Shown: positions 43,621-52,231 of the stretch, piece by piece | How positions within the stretch are numbered: position 1 is the stretch's first letter | Layout of the letters: every line of letters begins with the position of its first letter | NCBI RefSeq assembly: GCF_009363155.1 | Contig: NZ_CP045302.1 | Span: 2,711,001 to 2,775,000, forward strand | Length of the DNA stretch: 64,000 nucleotides | Reading direction: 5' to 3' | Source of the DNA: Azotobacter salinestris | Lineage (GTDB): Bacteria > Pseudomonadota > Gammaproteobacteria > Pseudomonadales > Pseudomonadaceae | The notes under the pieces: generated by a model | Databases searched by the model: none | The model's input: the letters and a program-made list of their open reading frames with translations, nothing else | What the model was told of the DNA's origin: nothing | Program-made: the position numbers and the translations under genes

Positions 43621-45642
43621 ATGTTTTCACGCCATAAGCTATTAGCGTTTTTCTTGTTGTCCACTACGTTTGGTGCCTTTGCCGAACAGGTTGATCAGCA
43701 ACAATTGTCGTCGCCGGATGGTCGCATTCGGGTGAGTGTGAATAACCAGCCTGCTGGCCTGGAGTACTCCATCAGTTTTAACGACAAAATTATTATCAAA
43801 CCATCCAGGCTTGGCTTTGCGATAAAGGGCCAGCCCGACCTGGCAGGTGATTTGGAGCTTGTAAAAGCAGACAAGGAGACAGTGCGAAAGCAGTGGCAAC
43901 CAGTCTGGGGCGAGCGTGCCGCCGTGAGCGACGAGCACAATGAGCTACACCTCTACTTGACTGAAAAAACAGGGCTGAAGCGCAAGTTTGAATTGGTTTT
44001 TCGCGCGTTTGATGACGGTGTCGGTTTCCGGTATGTCATACCCAAGCAAGAGGAGCTGGATAAATTTTCCATTGAGGATGAGTTGACCGAATTTGCCTTT
44101 GCACGGAATTTCAATGCCTGGTGGATCCCTGCACACCGTGAACAGGACTATGAGTATCAATATCTAAAGTCTGCGCTCAGCAGTATCGATGTGGCGCATA
44201 CACCGTTAACTCTAACCGGAGTCGAGGATAATGTAGCTATCGCTGTGCACGAAGCAGCGCTTATCGACTACGCCGGCATGACACTGCGCAATACCGCCGA
44301 AAATCACATTACCCTCAAGGCAGATTTGGTTCCTTGGGCTGATGGAACCCGTGTCTATGCGCAAACACCGCTGGAGACACCATGGCGCACGATCCAAATC
44401 GCCGATAGCGCTGCCGATTTGCTCGATTCTGATTTGGTATTGAATCTGAACGAGCCGAACAAGCTCGGTGACGTTTCATCCTATGTGAAGCCGGGCAAAT
44501 ACATGGGTGTTTGGTGGGAGATGCACATCGGTAACAAGTCGTGGAGTCCTGGCGAGGATCAAGGTGCGACTACGGAGCGCGTCAAGCAGTATATAGATTT
44601 TGCCGCCAAGCATGATATCGACGGTGTGCTGGTCGAAGGCTGGAATAAGGGCTGGGAAGGCGAGTGGTGGAAGCGCAAACCAACCTTCGTGTTTGATGAG
44701 CCTGTGGTCGGCTTCGATATCGACGCCGCGACCGAGTATGCCCAGTCAAAGGGCTTGCGCTTGATTGGCCATCATGAAACTGCAGCGGGTGTAGCGCATT
44801 ACGAGGCGCAGATGGAACGAGCCTTTGCCTACTATAAAAAGCTGGGAATTCAATCTGTGAAAATGGGCTATGTAGGTCCTCGCTTGGATGGCAAGGAATC
44901 GCATCAAGGGCAATTTATGGTGCGCCACTTCCAGAAAGTTATCGAGACGGCAGCCAAGTACAACATCATGGTGAATGCGCACGAAACCGTTAAAGATACC
45001 GGGCTGCGTCGCACCTACCCCAACCTGATGACACGCGAGGGCGTGCGCGGTATGGAATACAACGGCGGCAGCCCCGATACGGGCAACCTGCCAAATCACA
45101 CGGTGATTATTCCCTTTACCCGCGGTCTGTCTGGCCCTACCGACTTTACCCCGGGTATTTTCAATTTCGACTACAAAAAGCATCGACCCAATAATCGCGT
45201 GCCCAGCACTTTGGCCAATCAGTTGGCATTGTATGTTACCATTTACAGCCCATTGCAAATGGCGGCAGACCTGCCAGAAAATTATGAAGGCAAACCTGCT
45301 TTCAAATTTATCGATGACGTACCAACGGACTGGTCAGACAGTAAGGCACTTGCCGGTGAGATCGGGCAGTACTTGGTTATGGCGCGCCGGGATAAACACA
45401 GCAGCGATTGGTACCTAGGTGCAATCACAAATGAAGATGCTAGAGTGCTGCCGGTGGATCTGTCGTTCCTGGAGCCTGCTGCACAATACCGTGCCGAGAT
45501 CTACCGCGACGCTGCCAACGCGGATTGGCACGATAATCCCGAGGCGATCGAAATCGTTTCCCAGACCGTTAGTCGAGATACTGTGCTCAGCCTGGATCTG
45601 AAGCCTGGCGGTGGTACCGCTATCCGTTTCATCAAACTTTAA
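43621..45642 (+). CDS. GH97 alpha-glucosidase/alpha-galactosidase, secreted or periplasmic
   Basis: Encodes 673 residues with a signal peptide (LLAFFLLSTTFGAFA) and an AGGAAG site. The N-terminal beta-sandwich (LSSPDGRIRVSVNNQPAGLEYSI) precedes a (beta/alpha)8 barrel with family landmarks YMGVWWEMHIGNKSWSPG, VLVEGWNKGWEGEW, GHHETAAGV, MVNAHETVKDTGLRRTYPN and EGVRGMEYNG; the presence of the Glu residues of the HET and EGVRGMEYN segments points to the inverting SusB-like group, so alpha-glucosidase on malto-oligosaccharides is favoured. The C-terminal domain is beta. Codon use is clearly more AT-rich than its neighbours, like Cellvibrio or Saccharophagus genes, suggesting transfer. It has no counterpart in the usual csc/scr locus. 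Confidence 0.88.
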   Translation: MFSRHKLLAFFLLSTTFGAFAEQVDQQQLSSPDGRIRVSVNNQPAGLEYSISFNDKIIIKPSRLGFAIKGQPDLAGDLELVKADKETVRKQWQPVWGERAAVSDEHNELHLYLTEKTGLKRKFELVFRAFDDGVGFRYVIPKQEELDKFSIEDELTEFAFARNFNAWWIPAHREQDYEYQYLKSALSSIDVAHTPLTLTGVEDNVAIAVHEAALIDYAGMTLRNTAENHITLKADLVPWADGTRVYAQTPLETPWRTIQIADSAADLLDSDLVLNLNEPNKLGDVSSYVKPGKYMGVWWEMHIGNKSWSPGEDQGATTERVKQYIDFAAKHDIDGVLVEGWNKGWEGEWWKRKPTFVFDEPVVGFDIDAATEYAQSKGLRLIGHHETAAGVAHYEAQMERAFAYYKKLGIQSVKMGYVGPRLDGKESHQGQFMVRHFQKVIETAAKYNIMVNAHETVKDTGLRRTYPNLMTREGVRGMEYNGGSPDTGNLPNHTVIIPFTRGLSGPTDFTPGIFNFDYKKHRPNNRVPSTLANQLALYVTIYSPLQMAADLPENYEGKPAFKFIDDVPTDWSDSKALAGEIGQYLVMARRDKHSSDWYLGAITNEDARVLPVDLSFLEPAAQYRAEIYRDAANADWHDNPEAIEIVSQTVSRDTVLSLDLKPGGGTAIRFIKL

Positions 45643-45654
45643 CTCCATATATGG

Positions 45655-45680
45655 GCAAGCCCGGGGTGACTCGGGCTTGC
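45655..45680 (+). terminator. Hairpin after the GH97 gene
   Basis: GCAAGCCCG and CGGGCTTGC form a perfect nine-bp stem with an eight-base loop, 12 bases after the GH97 stop. The following bases AATTCCCTCC hold no T-run. Position favours a transcription terminator. Confidence 0.65.
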
Positions 45681-45747
45681 AATTCCCTCCTGAATTATTC
45701 ACCCACGGAATTGTTCAAGCTGCCTCTCTCCGAACGGGATCGTCGGC

Positions 45748-45868
45748 GTGAATGCGAGTGACCTCGGTGCAAATGCGAGTGACCTTCCCGAGCCCCTGCT
45801 GGCCGCGATTGCAGCGTTGTCACCCAAGCCGCGCCGGGACAGACTCTGGCCAGTGATTCTCCGGCTGA
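45748..45868 (+). pseudogene. Fragment resembling the C-terminus of an AlbA/AAA_4-type DNA-binding protein
   Basis: The + frame reads NASDLGANASDLPEPLLAAIAALSPKPRRDRLWPVILRL. Short repeated xxSDL units followed by LPE.L…I.AL..K.R.DRLWPVI are typical of the C-terminal tails of putative transcriptional regulators with an AlbA_2 (AAA_4) domain. The upstream domain is absent and the match breaks after VILRL, so it is a remnant. A direct repeat AATGCGAGTGACCT is visible. The assignment is from memory of the tail pattern. Confidence 0.35.
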
Positions 45869-45898
45869 ACATGGAAACCGACCGGATCAGCCTGCCCT

Positions 45899-46516
45899 TC
45901 ACACCACATAAAAGAAGATCGTCACGAAGTGCAGCAAACTGCCGGCCATGACGAACAGGTGCCAGATGCCGTGCCAGTGGCGGAAGCGGCTGTCGAAGGC
46001 GAAGAAGACGATCCCCACGGTGTAGGCGATCCCGCCCGCCAGCAGCCAGGTGAAGCCGTCGCTGCCCAGGGCGGCGAGCAGCGGCTTGACCGCCACCAGG
46101 ATCAGCCAGCCCATCACCGCGTAGATCACCAGCGAGAGAATCCGCGCCTCGGACTGCTGCTTGAACTCCTGCAGCATGCCGAACAGCGCCAGGCTCCAGA
46201 TGACCGCCAGCAGCGACCAGCCCCAGGGTTCGGGCAGGGTGACCAGGCAGAAGGGCGTGTAGCTGCCGGCGATCAGCAGGTAGATGGAGAGGTGATCGAG
46301 CTTGCGCAGGATCGTCTTCGCCCGTCCGCGCAGGCTGTGGTAGATGGTCGAGATGCAGTAGAGCGAGAGCAGGGTGGCGCCGTAGATCGCGCTGGCGACG
46401 ATCTTGTGCGGCTCGCCGTCCAGACTCGCCATCACCAGCAGCCAGATCATGCCGACCAGGGCCAGGACCGCACCGACCAGATGAGTCCAGGCGTTGAATC
46501 TTTCACCGTGATACAT
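45899..46516 (-). CDS. Hemolysin III family (PAQR-type) membrane protein
   Basis: Encodes 205 residues, seven hydrophobic segments. ATG 46516 follows GAGG at eight bases. Family motifs are seen: ERFNAWTHLVGAVLALVG at the N-terminus, ISTIYHSL with the first conserved His, RKLDHLSIYLLIAGSYTPF, and the C-terminal RHWHGIWHLFVMAGSLLHF with the His pair that, with the other His and Asp, forms the metal site. Bacterial members (YqfA/HlyIII) are inner-membrane proteins whose physiological role is poorly known; the name comes from Bacillus cereus hemolysin III. No evident operon partner. Confidence 0.9.
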   Translation of the reverse strand: MYHGERFNAWTHLVGAVLALVGMIWLLVMASLDGEPHKIVASAIYGATLLSLYCISTIYHSLRGRAKTILRKLDHLSIYLLIAGSYTPFCLVTLPEPWGWSLLAVIWSLALFGMLQEFKQQSEARILSLVIYAVMGWLILVAVKPLLAALGSDGFTWLLAGGIAYTVGIVFFAFDSRFRHWHGIWHLFVMAGSLLHFVTIFFYVV

Positions 46517-46800
46517 ACCGTGCACCTCAGTGGTGATGCATTCAGCAATCGGTATCCGCTTGAGTTGGACATCAACAGTGGCCCTTGTGCACAGGATAGT
46601 GCAACCACAAGCCTTCGGCCTCGCCTGACCGCCAGCCAGGCGGCACTGCACGCGCTCTGCCCCATGGCCCGGACCGTGGGTCAGCCCGGCCGCATTTCCT
46701 TGCACGGGTTGCCATACTGAACTGGACGGCCAGGGAGGAGAGGTGGCAGCCAGTTCTAGGGAGTAGTCCCACCAACACTATCCAGATCGAGGCCCCCCGC
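46517..46800. other. Intergenic region, no gene recognised
   Basis: Roughly 280 bases between two divergently transcribed genes. It should hold both promoters. I see no strong palindrome or family-like frame. Confidence 0.4.
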
Positions 46801-47124
46801 ATGAGCCACACAGACTCGCACTTCAATCTCCGTCTTCCGGAGGGGCTGAAAGCCAAGCTCACGGCGGCTGCCAGAGAGAACAATCGATCAACCACGGCCG
46901 AGGCCATCGCCCGGCTGGAAGAAACCTTCGCCCGTCAGGATATTGTCGAAGCCAAGGCCACCCGGGACGCGCTGATGGTCGAGCTGAGCGCCGTGCTGCA
47001 AGCCGGCCTTAGCGCCGCCGAAGATCTTGACGAGGTGCAAAGCGCCCTTCAGGAGGCGCAAAAGATCCTGGATGCGAAGCTGGCTGCACCTCGCCCCTCG
47101 GAAGAAAACGAGCCCAGGCAATAA
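46801..47124 (+). CDS. Small Arc-like (ribbon-helix-helix) DNA-binding protein
   Basis: Encodes 107 residues. The first ~50 residues (HFNLRLPEGLKAKLTAAARENNRSTTAEAIARLEETF) match the Arc/MetJ ribbon-helix-helix fold: a beta strand FNLRLP, a first helix, the NxRS turn and a second helix. The C-terminal half is helical and may form a coiled coil (DALMVELSAVLQAG … VQSALQEAQKILDAKL). Arc-like proteins bind DNA as dimers, often as repressors or antitoxins. There is no toxin-like gene next to it; NhaA follows after 183 bases. It may be phage-derived, but this is a guess. Confidence 0.75.
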   Translation: MSHTDSHFNLRLPEGLKAKLTAAARENNRSTTAEAIARLEETFARQDIVEAKATRDALMVELSAVLQAGLSAAEDLDEVQSALQEAQKILDAKLAAPRPSEENEPRQ

Positions 47125-47307
47125 CCCTCGCCTGGATCAGCCTCTTGGCGATGGCCGCAACCGCTGTGTTGGCAGCGATCCGCAGCGCGTTGAGATGCCG
47201 TCGGTGCAAACCCAAAAGCGATGCCCGAGCCGGCTGTACCGCTCCAGTCAGGCGAAAGAGTTCCGGCAGATTGCAACTGCCTGAGCCAACATCCGAGGAC
47301 GCGCGCC

Positions 47308-48642
47308 ATGCCCGAAGAGCAGCAGGGAAGCTCCGATTTCGCCCAACTGCCGCATGAGTCCGTACACCGACTGACCAGACCGCTGGCTCGCTTCCTGCGC
47401 ATCGAGGCCGTCGCCGCTGCCATTCTGTTGTTTTTCACCATCGCTGCCGTGGGGTTTGCCAATTCGCCCTGGGCCGAGTCCTTTCTGGGCATATGGGAAA
47501 CTCCGCTGGGACTCCGGATCGGCTCGCTGGAGTTTGTCCGCTCCATGAAAGACTGGATCGGTGACGGGCTGATGACGCTGTTCTTCTTCCTCGTCGCCGT
47601 GGAGCTCAAGCGGGAGCTGGTCCTGGGCGAGTTGCGCCATCCGCGCATGGCCGCCTTGTCGGTTTCGGCGGCGCTGGGGGGCATGGCGGTACCGGCGGTG
47701 CTATATCTGCTCCTGCAGTCGGGGCAGCCCGGCGAGGCGGGCTGGGGCGTGGTCATGTCCACCGACACCGCCTTCGTGATCGGCTGCCTGGCGCTGCTGA
47801 AGTCGCGCATTCCGCAAAGCCTGCGGGTATTCATGCTGTCGCTGGCGATCGTCGACGACATCGGCGCCATCCTGGTGGTCGCCATCGGCTATGGCCATGA
47901 CCTGTCCTGGAATGCGCTGGCTTTCGCCGTCGTGGGTCTCGCGGTGGTTCGCCTGATGGCCCACGTCGGTATTCGCAGCATTGCGCTCTACATCCTGGCG
48001 GGCGTCTTCATCTGGTTCGCCGTCGACCGCTCCGGAGTCCATGCGACGATCAGCGGCGTGCTCCTGGGGTTGATGACACCCACCGGCCGGTGGGTCAGCG
48101 ACGAGCGCCTGTATGGCATTCTGGATCGAGTCATCGCGTATCCGGCCGGCAACGAGGGGAGCGGGGCAACCCGGGACCGGCAGTCCTTGCGTCTGGCGGA
48201 AACCGCGGCGCGCGAAACCCTGGCGCCGGCCGAACGGATCCAGATCGCCCTGCATCCGTGGGTAGCCTATCTCGTCATGCCGCTCTTCGCCTTCGCCAAC
48301 GCCGGGGTGTCGCTGTCCCCGGGCGATCTCGGCAACTCCGTCACCGTTGCGGTGTTCGTCGGCTTCGCGCTCGGCAAGCCCGCTGGCATCCTGGCCTTCA
48401 CCTGGCTGGCGCTGCGCCTGGGCGCGCTGAAGCCTGCGGAGCTTGACTGGAGTCTGCTGGCCGGTGGCGGCATCCTCGCCGGGATCGGCTTCACCATGGC
48501 GCTGTTCATCAGCAACCTGGCGTTCGACGAAAGCCTGATCAATCAAGCCAAGCTGGGCATCTTCCTCGCCTCGCTCTTTTCCGCCGCCGCAGGCCTCATG
48601 CTCCTGTTCCGAGTGACCCGCCCGAAAAACCAACCCCTGTAA
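47308..48642 (+). CDS. nhaA: Na+/H+ antiporter NhaA
   Basis: Encodes 444 residues from ATG 47308 with GAGGA nine bases upstream. NhaA landmarks: FVRSMKDWIGDGLMTLFFFLVAVELKREL, STDTAFVIGCLALL, and the paired Asp in LAIVDDIGAILVV (D183/D184), which bind Na+ and protons. The C-terminal half ends GGGILAGIGFTMALFISNLAF, also conserved. It exchanges cytoplasmic Na+ for external H+ at high pH or salt. It is longer than E. coli NhaA (388 residues), with extra residues at the N-terminus and between middle helices (ATRDRQSLRLAETAARE), as is common in pseudomonads. Confidence 0.95.
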   Translation: MPEEQQGSSDFAQLPHESVHRLTRPLARFLRIEAVAAAILLFFTIAAVGFANSPWAESFLGIWETPLGLRIGSLEFVRSMKDWIGDGLMTLFFFLVAVELKRELVLGELRHPRMAALSVSAALGGMAVPAVLYLLLQSGQPGEAGWGVVMSTDTAFVIGCLALLKSRIPQSLRVFMLSLAIVDDIGAILVVAIGYGHDLSWNALAFAVVGLAVVRLMAHVGIRSIALYILAGVFIWFAVDRSGVHATISGVLLGLMTPTGRWVSDERLYGILDRVIAYPAGNEGSGATRDRQSLRLAETAARETLAPAERIQIALHPWVAYLVMPLFAFANAGVSLSPGDLGNSVTVAVFVGFALGKPAGILAFTWLALRLGALKPAELDWSLLAGGGILAGIGFTMALFISNLAFDESLINQAKLGIFLASLFSAAAGLMLLFRVTRPKNQPL

Positions 48643-48775
48643 CGCACCCGGAGAACGGTCGCGGACCCGGCGCGCGGCTGCCTGCTTGCCACCTCGCCGG
48701 CGGCGGTCGGACGCGACACCCACTGTCGCCCTCGAATGGCACAATGGCGCCCTTCTTTGCGCAAGGGAGCAGGGC

Positions 48776-51700
48776 ATGCAGGGTGACGAGGGGCTGACTG
48801 CGGGGTTGATGGTGGTGCACGGCAACCGCCTGGAGGAGCTGCGCGAGCTGGTGGTGGAGTGGATGCGCCTGCATCCGCTGGCGCCGCTGGAGAACGAGGT
48901 GGTGCTGGTGCAGAGCAACGGCATCGCCCAGTGGCTGAAGCTGGCGCTGGCCGGGCAGGACAGCTGCGGCATCGCCGCGGCGATCCAGGTCGAGCTGCCG
49001 GCGCGCTTTCTCTGGCAGAGCTACCGCACCGTGCTGGGCAATGCCGACATCCCCCGGGAATCGCCGCTCGACAAGGCGCCGCTGACCTGGCGACTGATGC
49101 GCCTGCTGCCGAATCTCCTGGAAGGCGAGGCTTTCGCCCCGCTGCGCCGCTTCCTCGAAGGCGACGCCGACCTGCGCAAGCGCCACCAGTTGGCCGAGCG
49201 TCTGGCCGACCTGTTCGACCAGTACCAGGTGTACCGCGCCGACTGGCTGGCCGACTGGGCCGAGGGCCGCGACCGGCTGCGCACCTCGCGCCAGGGCGCG
49301 AGGCCCCTCGACGAGGCGGCGCGCTGGCAGCCGGCGCTGTGGCGCGCGCTGCTCGAGGACGTCGGCCGGGACGCGGTGGCCGCCAGCCGCGCCGGCGTGC
49401 ACCTGCGCTTCGTCGAGCGCCTGCGCGGCCTCGACGCGCCGCCGCTCGGCCTGCCACGGCGGGTCATCGTGTTCGGCATCTCTGCGCTGCCGGCGCAGGC
49501 CCTCGAGGCGCTGGCCACCCTGGCGCGCTTCAGCCAGGTGCTGCTCTGCGTGCACAACCCCTGCCGGTACCACTGGGGCGACATCGTTCCCGACCAGGAC
49601 CTGCTGCGCCACCAGTACCGCCGCCAGCAGCGCAAGGGCGGCATGGCGCCGGGGCTGTCCGCCGAGGACCTGCACCAGCACGCCCATCCGCTCCTGGCCG
49701 CCTGGGGCAAGCAGGGCCGCGACTACATCAACCTGCTGGACATGTACGACGATCCCGAACACTACCGCGAGCGCTTCGCCATTTTCGGCGGGCGCATCGA
49801 CCTGTTCGACGAGGAGGATTGCCCCAAGCCCGAGCACCTGCTCGGCCAGCTGCAGGGCGACATCCTCCATCTGCGCACCCTGGAGGAAACCCGCCAGGCG
49901 TGGCCGCCGGTCGATCCGAAGGCCGACCGCTCGCTGCGCTTCCACATCGCCCACAGCGCCCAGCGCGAGGTCGAGATCCTTCACGACCAGCTGCTGGCGC
50001 GCTTCGCCGCCGACCCGAGCCTGCGCCCGCGCGAGGTGATCATCATGGTCCCGGACGTCAACGCCTACGCGCCGCACATCCAGGCGGTGTTCGGCCAGTA
50101 CGCCCAGGACGACGACCGCTACATCCCCTTCACCCTAGCCGACCAGGGGCAGCGCGGCTGCGATCCGCTGCCGATCGCCGTCGAACAGCTGCTGAAACTG
50201 CCGGAAGGCCGGCTGACCGTCAGCGAGGTGCTCGACCTGCTCGACGTGCCGGCGCTGCGCGCGCGCTTCGCCATCGAGGCGAGCGAGCTGCCGACCCTGC
50301 GCCGCTGGATCGAGGGTGCCGGCATCCGCTGGGGCCTGGACGCCGAGCGCCGCGCCGGCCTCGGCCTGCCGGCCGATCTGGAGCAGAACACCTGGCGCTT
50401 CGGCCTGCGCCGCATGCTGCTCGGCTATGCGGTAGGCCGCGGCGCGCCCTGCGCCGGCATCGAGCCCTACGACGAGATCGGCGGCCTGGACGCCGCGCTG
50501 ATCGGCCCGCTGGTGCGGCTGCTCGACGCCCTCGACGCCCTGCACCGGCGCCTGGCCCGGCCCGCCGCGCCGGCCGAGTGGGGGTGCATCCTGCAGGCCA
50601 TGCTGGGCGACTTCTTCCTGGCACAGAGCGAGCGCGACGAGACCCTGCTCGGCCAGCTCGGCGAGGCGCTGGAGGAATGGCTGGAGCTGTGCGCCGGGGT
50701 CGCTCTGACTGAGCCGCTGCCGCTCGGCGTGGTGCGCGAGGCCTGGCTCGGCCTGCTGGACCAGGGCCGCCTGAGCCAGCGCTTTCTCGCCGGCGCAGTG
50801 AACTTCTGCACCCTGATGCCGATGCGCGCCATCCCGTTCCGCGTGGTCTGCCTGCTCGGCATGAACGACGGCGACTACCCGCGCAGCGTGACGCCTTTGG
50901 ACTTCGACCTGATGGCCGGCGACTACCGCCCCGGCGATCGCTCGCGTCGCGAGGACGACCGCTACCTGCTGCTCGAGGCGCTGCTCGCCGCCCGCGAGCA
51001 GCTCTACGTCAGCTGGGTGGGACGCAGCATTCGCGACAACTGCGAGCGGCCGGCATCGGTGCTGCTCGGCCAGCTGCGCGACCATCTGGCCAGCGGCTGG
51101 ACCCTCGCCGGCGGCGGCGACCTGCTGGCGGCGCTGACCACCGAACACCCGCTGCAGCCGTTCAGCCGCCGCTACTTCGCGGGCGACGGCGCGCTGTTCA
51201 GCTACGCCCGCGAATGGGCTGCGCTGCACCGCCAGGACGTGCCGGCCGCGGCGGCGCAGGCGCTGCCGCCGTTCGAGCCGGACGGCGCGCTGGCCCTGGA
51301 GACCCTGCAGAACTTCCTGCGCGATCCGGTCAAGCACTTCTTCACCCAGCGCCTCAAGGTGCACCTCGACGAGGAGCTGCAGGCGCAGCTCGACGAGGAG
51401 CCCTTTGGCCTCGCCGGCCTGGAGCTGCACCAGCTGCGCCAGACCCTGCTGGACGCCGCCAGCCTGGCCCTGGAGGACGACCCGGCGCAGGTCGGGCCGG
51501 CGCTCGAGGCCGCCGCCCTGCGTCTGCAGCGCAGCGGCCGGCTGCCGCTGGCCGGTTTCGGCGAGCGCCTGCGCGAGCAGCTGCTGAAGCCGCTACCGGC
51601 GCAGATGCAGCGCTATCAGGACCTCTGCGCCCTTTGGCCGGCGCGGCTGGAGTCGCCCAGGCCGCTGCAGTTCGCGCATGCCGGCATCGAGCTGGCCGGC

Positions 51701-52231
51701 TGGCTCGGCGGCCTGCGCGAAGGTGCCGACGGCGCGCTGGCGCGCATCGAGCTGCAGCCCGGCGACCTCCGGCGCGGCAAGGACGGCTGGAAATGGCACC
51801 GCCTGCTCAGGCCCTGGGTGGCGCATGTCGCCGCCGCGGCCTGCGCCGTGCCGCTGACCACCCTGCTGGTCGGCGAGGATGCCAGCCTCGAATTCGCCCC
51901 ACTCGAGCAGCCGAAGGCGCAGGCGATCCTCCGCCTGTGGCTGGAGGCCTGGCGCGCCGGGCTGGAGGCGCCGCTGCCGGTGGCGCTGAACACCGCCATC
52001 GCCTGGCTGGGCGCGGACGACGAGAACAAGGCCGCCGAGGCCGCGCGCAAGGCCTACGAGGGCGGCTACAACCACGGCGGCGAGGCGGCCGGCAGCGCCA
52101 GCCTGGCGCGCCAGTACCCGACCTTCGACACGCTCATCGCCGATGGCGATTTCTACGAATGGAGCCGCGACCTGTACCAGTCGCTCCTCGACCACCCGCC
52201 CGCAGAACTCACGGAGGAGGGCCGCGCATGA
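48776..52231 (+). CDS. recC: Exodeoxyribonuclease V gamma subunit (RecC)
   Basis: Encodes 1151 residues from ATG 48776 with AAGGGAG before it. RecC features: the N-terminal MVVHGNRLEELRELVVEWM and VLVQSNGIAQWLKLALA (inactive helicase-like domain), REVIIMVPDVNAYAPHIQAVFG, LMPMRAIPFRVVCLLGMNDGDYPR and the C-terminal nuclease-like fold. RecC recognises Chi and holds the complex together; it lacks active helicase motifs as expected. The gene overlaps recB by four bases (ATGA). Full length compared with E. coli RecC (1122 residues). Confidence 0.95.
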   Translation: MQGDEGLTAGLMVVHGNRLEELRELVVEWMRLHPLAPLENEVVLVQSNGIAQWLKLALAGQDSCGIAAAIQVELPARFLWQSYRTVLGNADIPRESPLDKAPLTWRLMRLLPNLLEGEAFAPLRRFLEGDADLRKRHQLAERLADLFDQYQVYRADWLADWAEGRDRLRTSRQGARPLDEAARWQPALWRALLEDVGRDAVAASRAGVHLRFVERLRGLDAPPLGLPRRVIVFGISALPAQALEALATLARFSQVLLCVHNPCRYHWGDIVPDQDLLRHQYRRQQRKGGMAPGLSAEDLHQHAHPLLAAWGKQGRDYINLLDMYDDPEHYRERFAIFGGRIDLFDEEDCPKPEHLLGQLQGDILHLRTLEETRQAWPPVDPKADRSLRFHIAHSAQREVEILHDQLLARFAADPSLRPREVIIMVPDVNAYAPHIQAVFGQYAQDDDRYIPFTLADQGQRGCDPLPIAVEQLLKLPEGRLTVSEVLDLLDVPALRARFAIEASELPTLRRWIEGAGIRWGLDAERRAGLGLPADLEQNTWRFGLRRMLLGYAVGRGAPCAGIEPYDEIGGLDAALIGPLVRLLDALDALHRRLARPAAPAEWGCILQAMLGDFFLAQSERDETLLGQLGEALEEWLELCAGVALTEPLPLGVVREAWLGLLDQGRLSQRFLAGAVNFCTLMPMRAIPFRVVCLLGMNDGDYPRSVTPLDFDLMAGDYRPGDRSRREDDRYLLLEALLAAREQLYVSWVGRSIRDNCERPASVLLGQLRDHLASGWTLAGGGDLLAALTTEHPLQPFSRRYFAGDGALFSYAREWAALHRQDVPAAAAQALPPFEPDGALALETLQNFLRDPVKHFFTQRLKVHLDEELQAQLDEEPFGLAGLELHQLRQTLLDAASLALEDDPAQVGPALEAAALRLQRSGRLPLAGFGERLREQLLKPLPAQMQRYQDLCALWPARLESPRPLQFAHAGIELAGWLGGLREGADGALARIELQPGDLRRGKDGWKWHRLLRPWVAHVAAAACAVPLTTLLVGEDASLEFAPLEQPKAQAILRLWLEAWRAGLEAPLPVALNTAIAWLGADDENKAAEAARKAYEGGYNHGGEAAGSASLARQYPTFDTLIADGDFYEWSRDLYQSLLDHPPAELTEEGRA

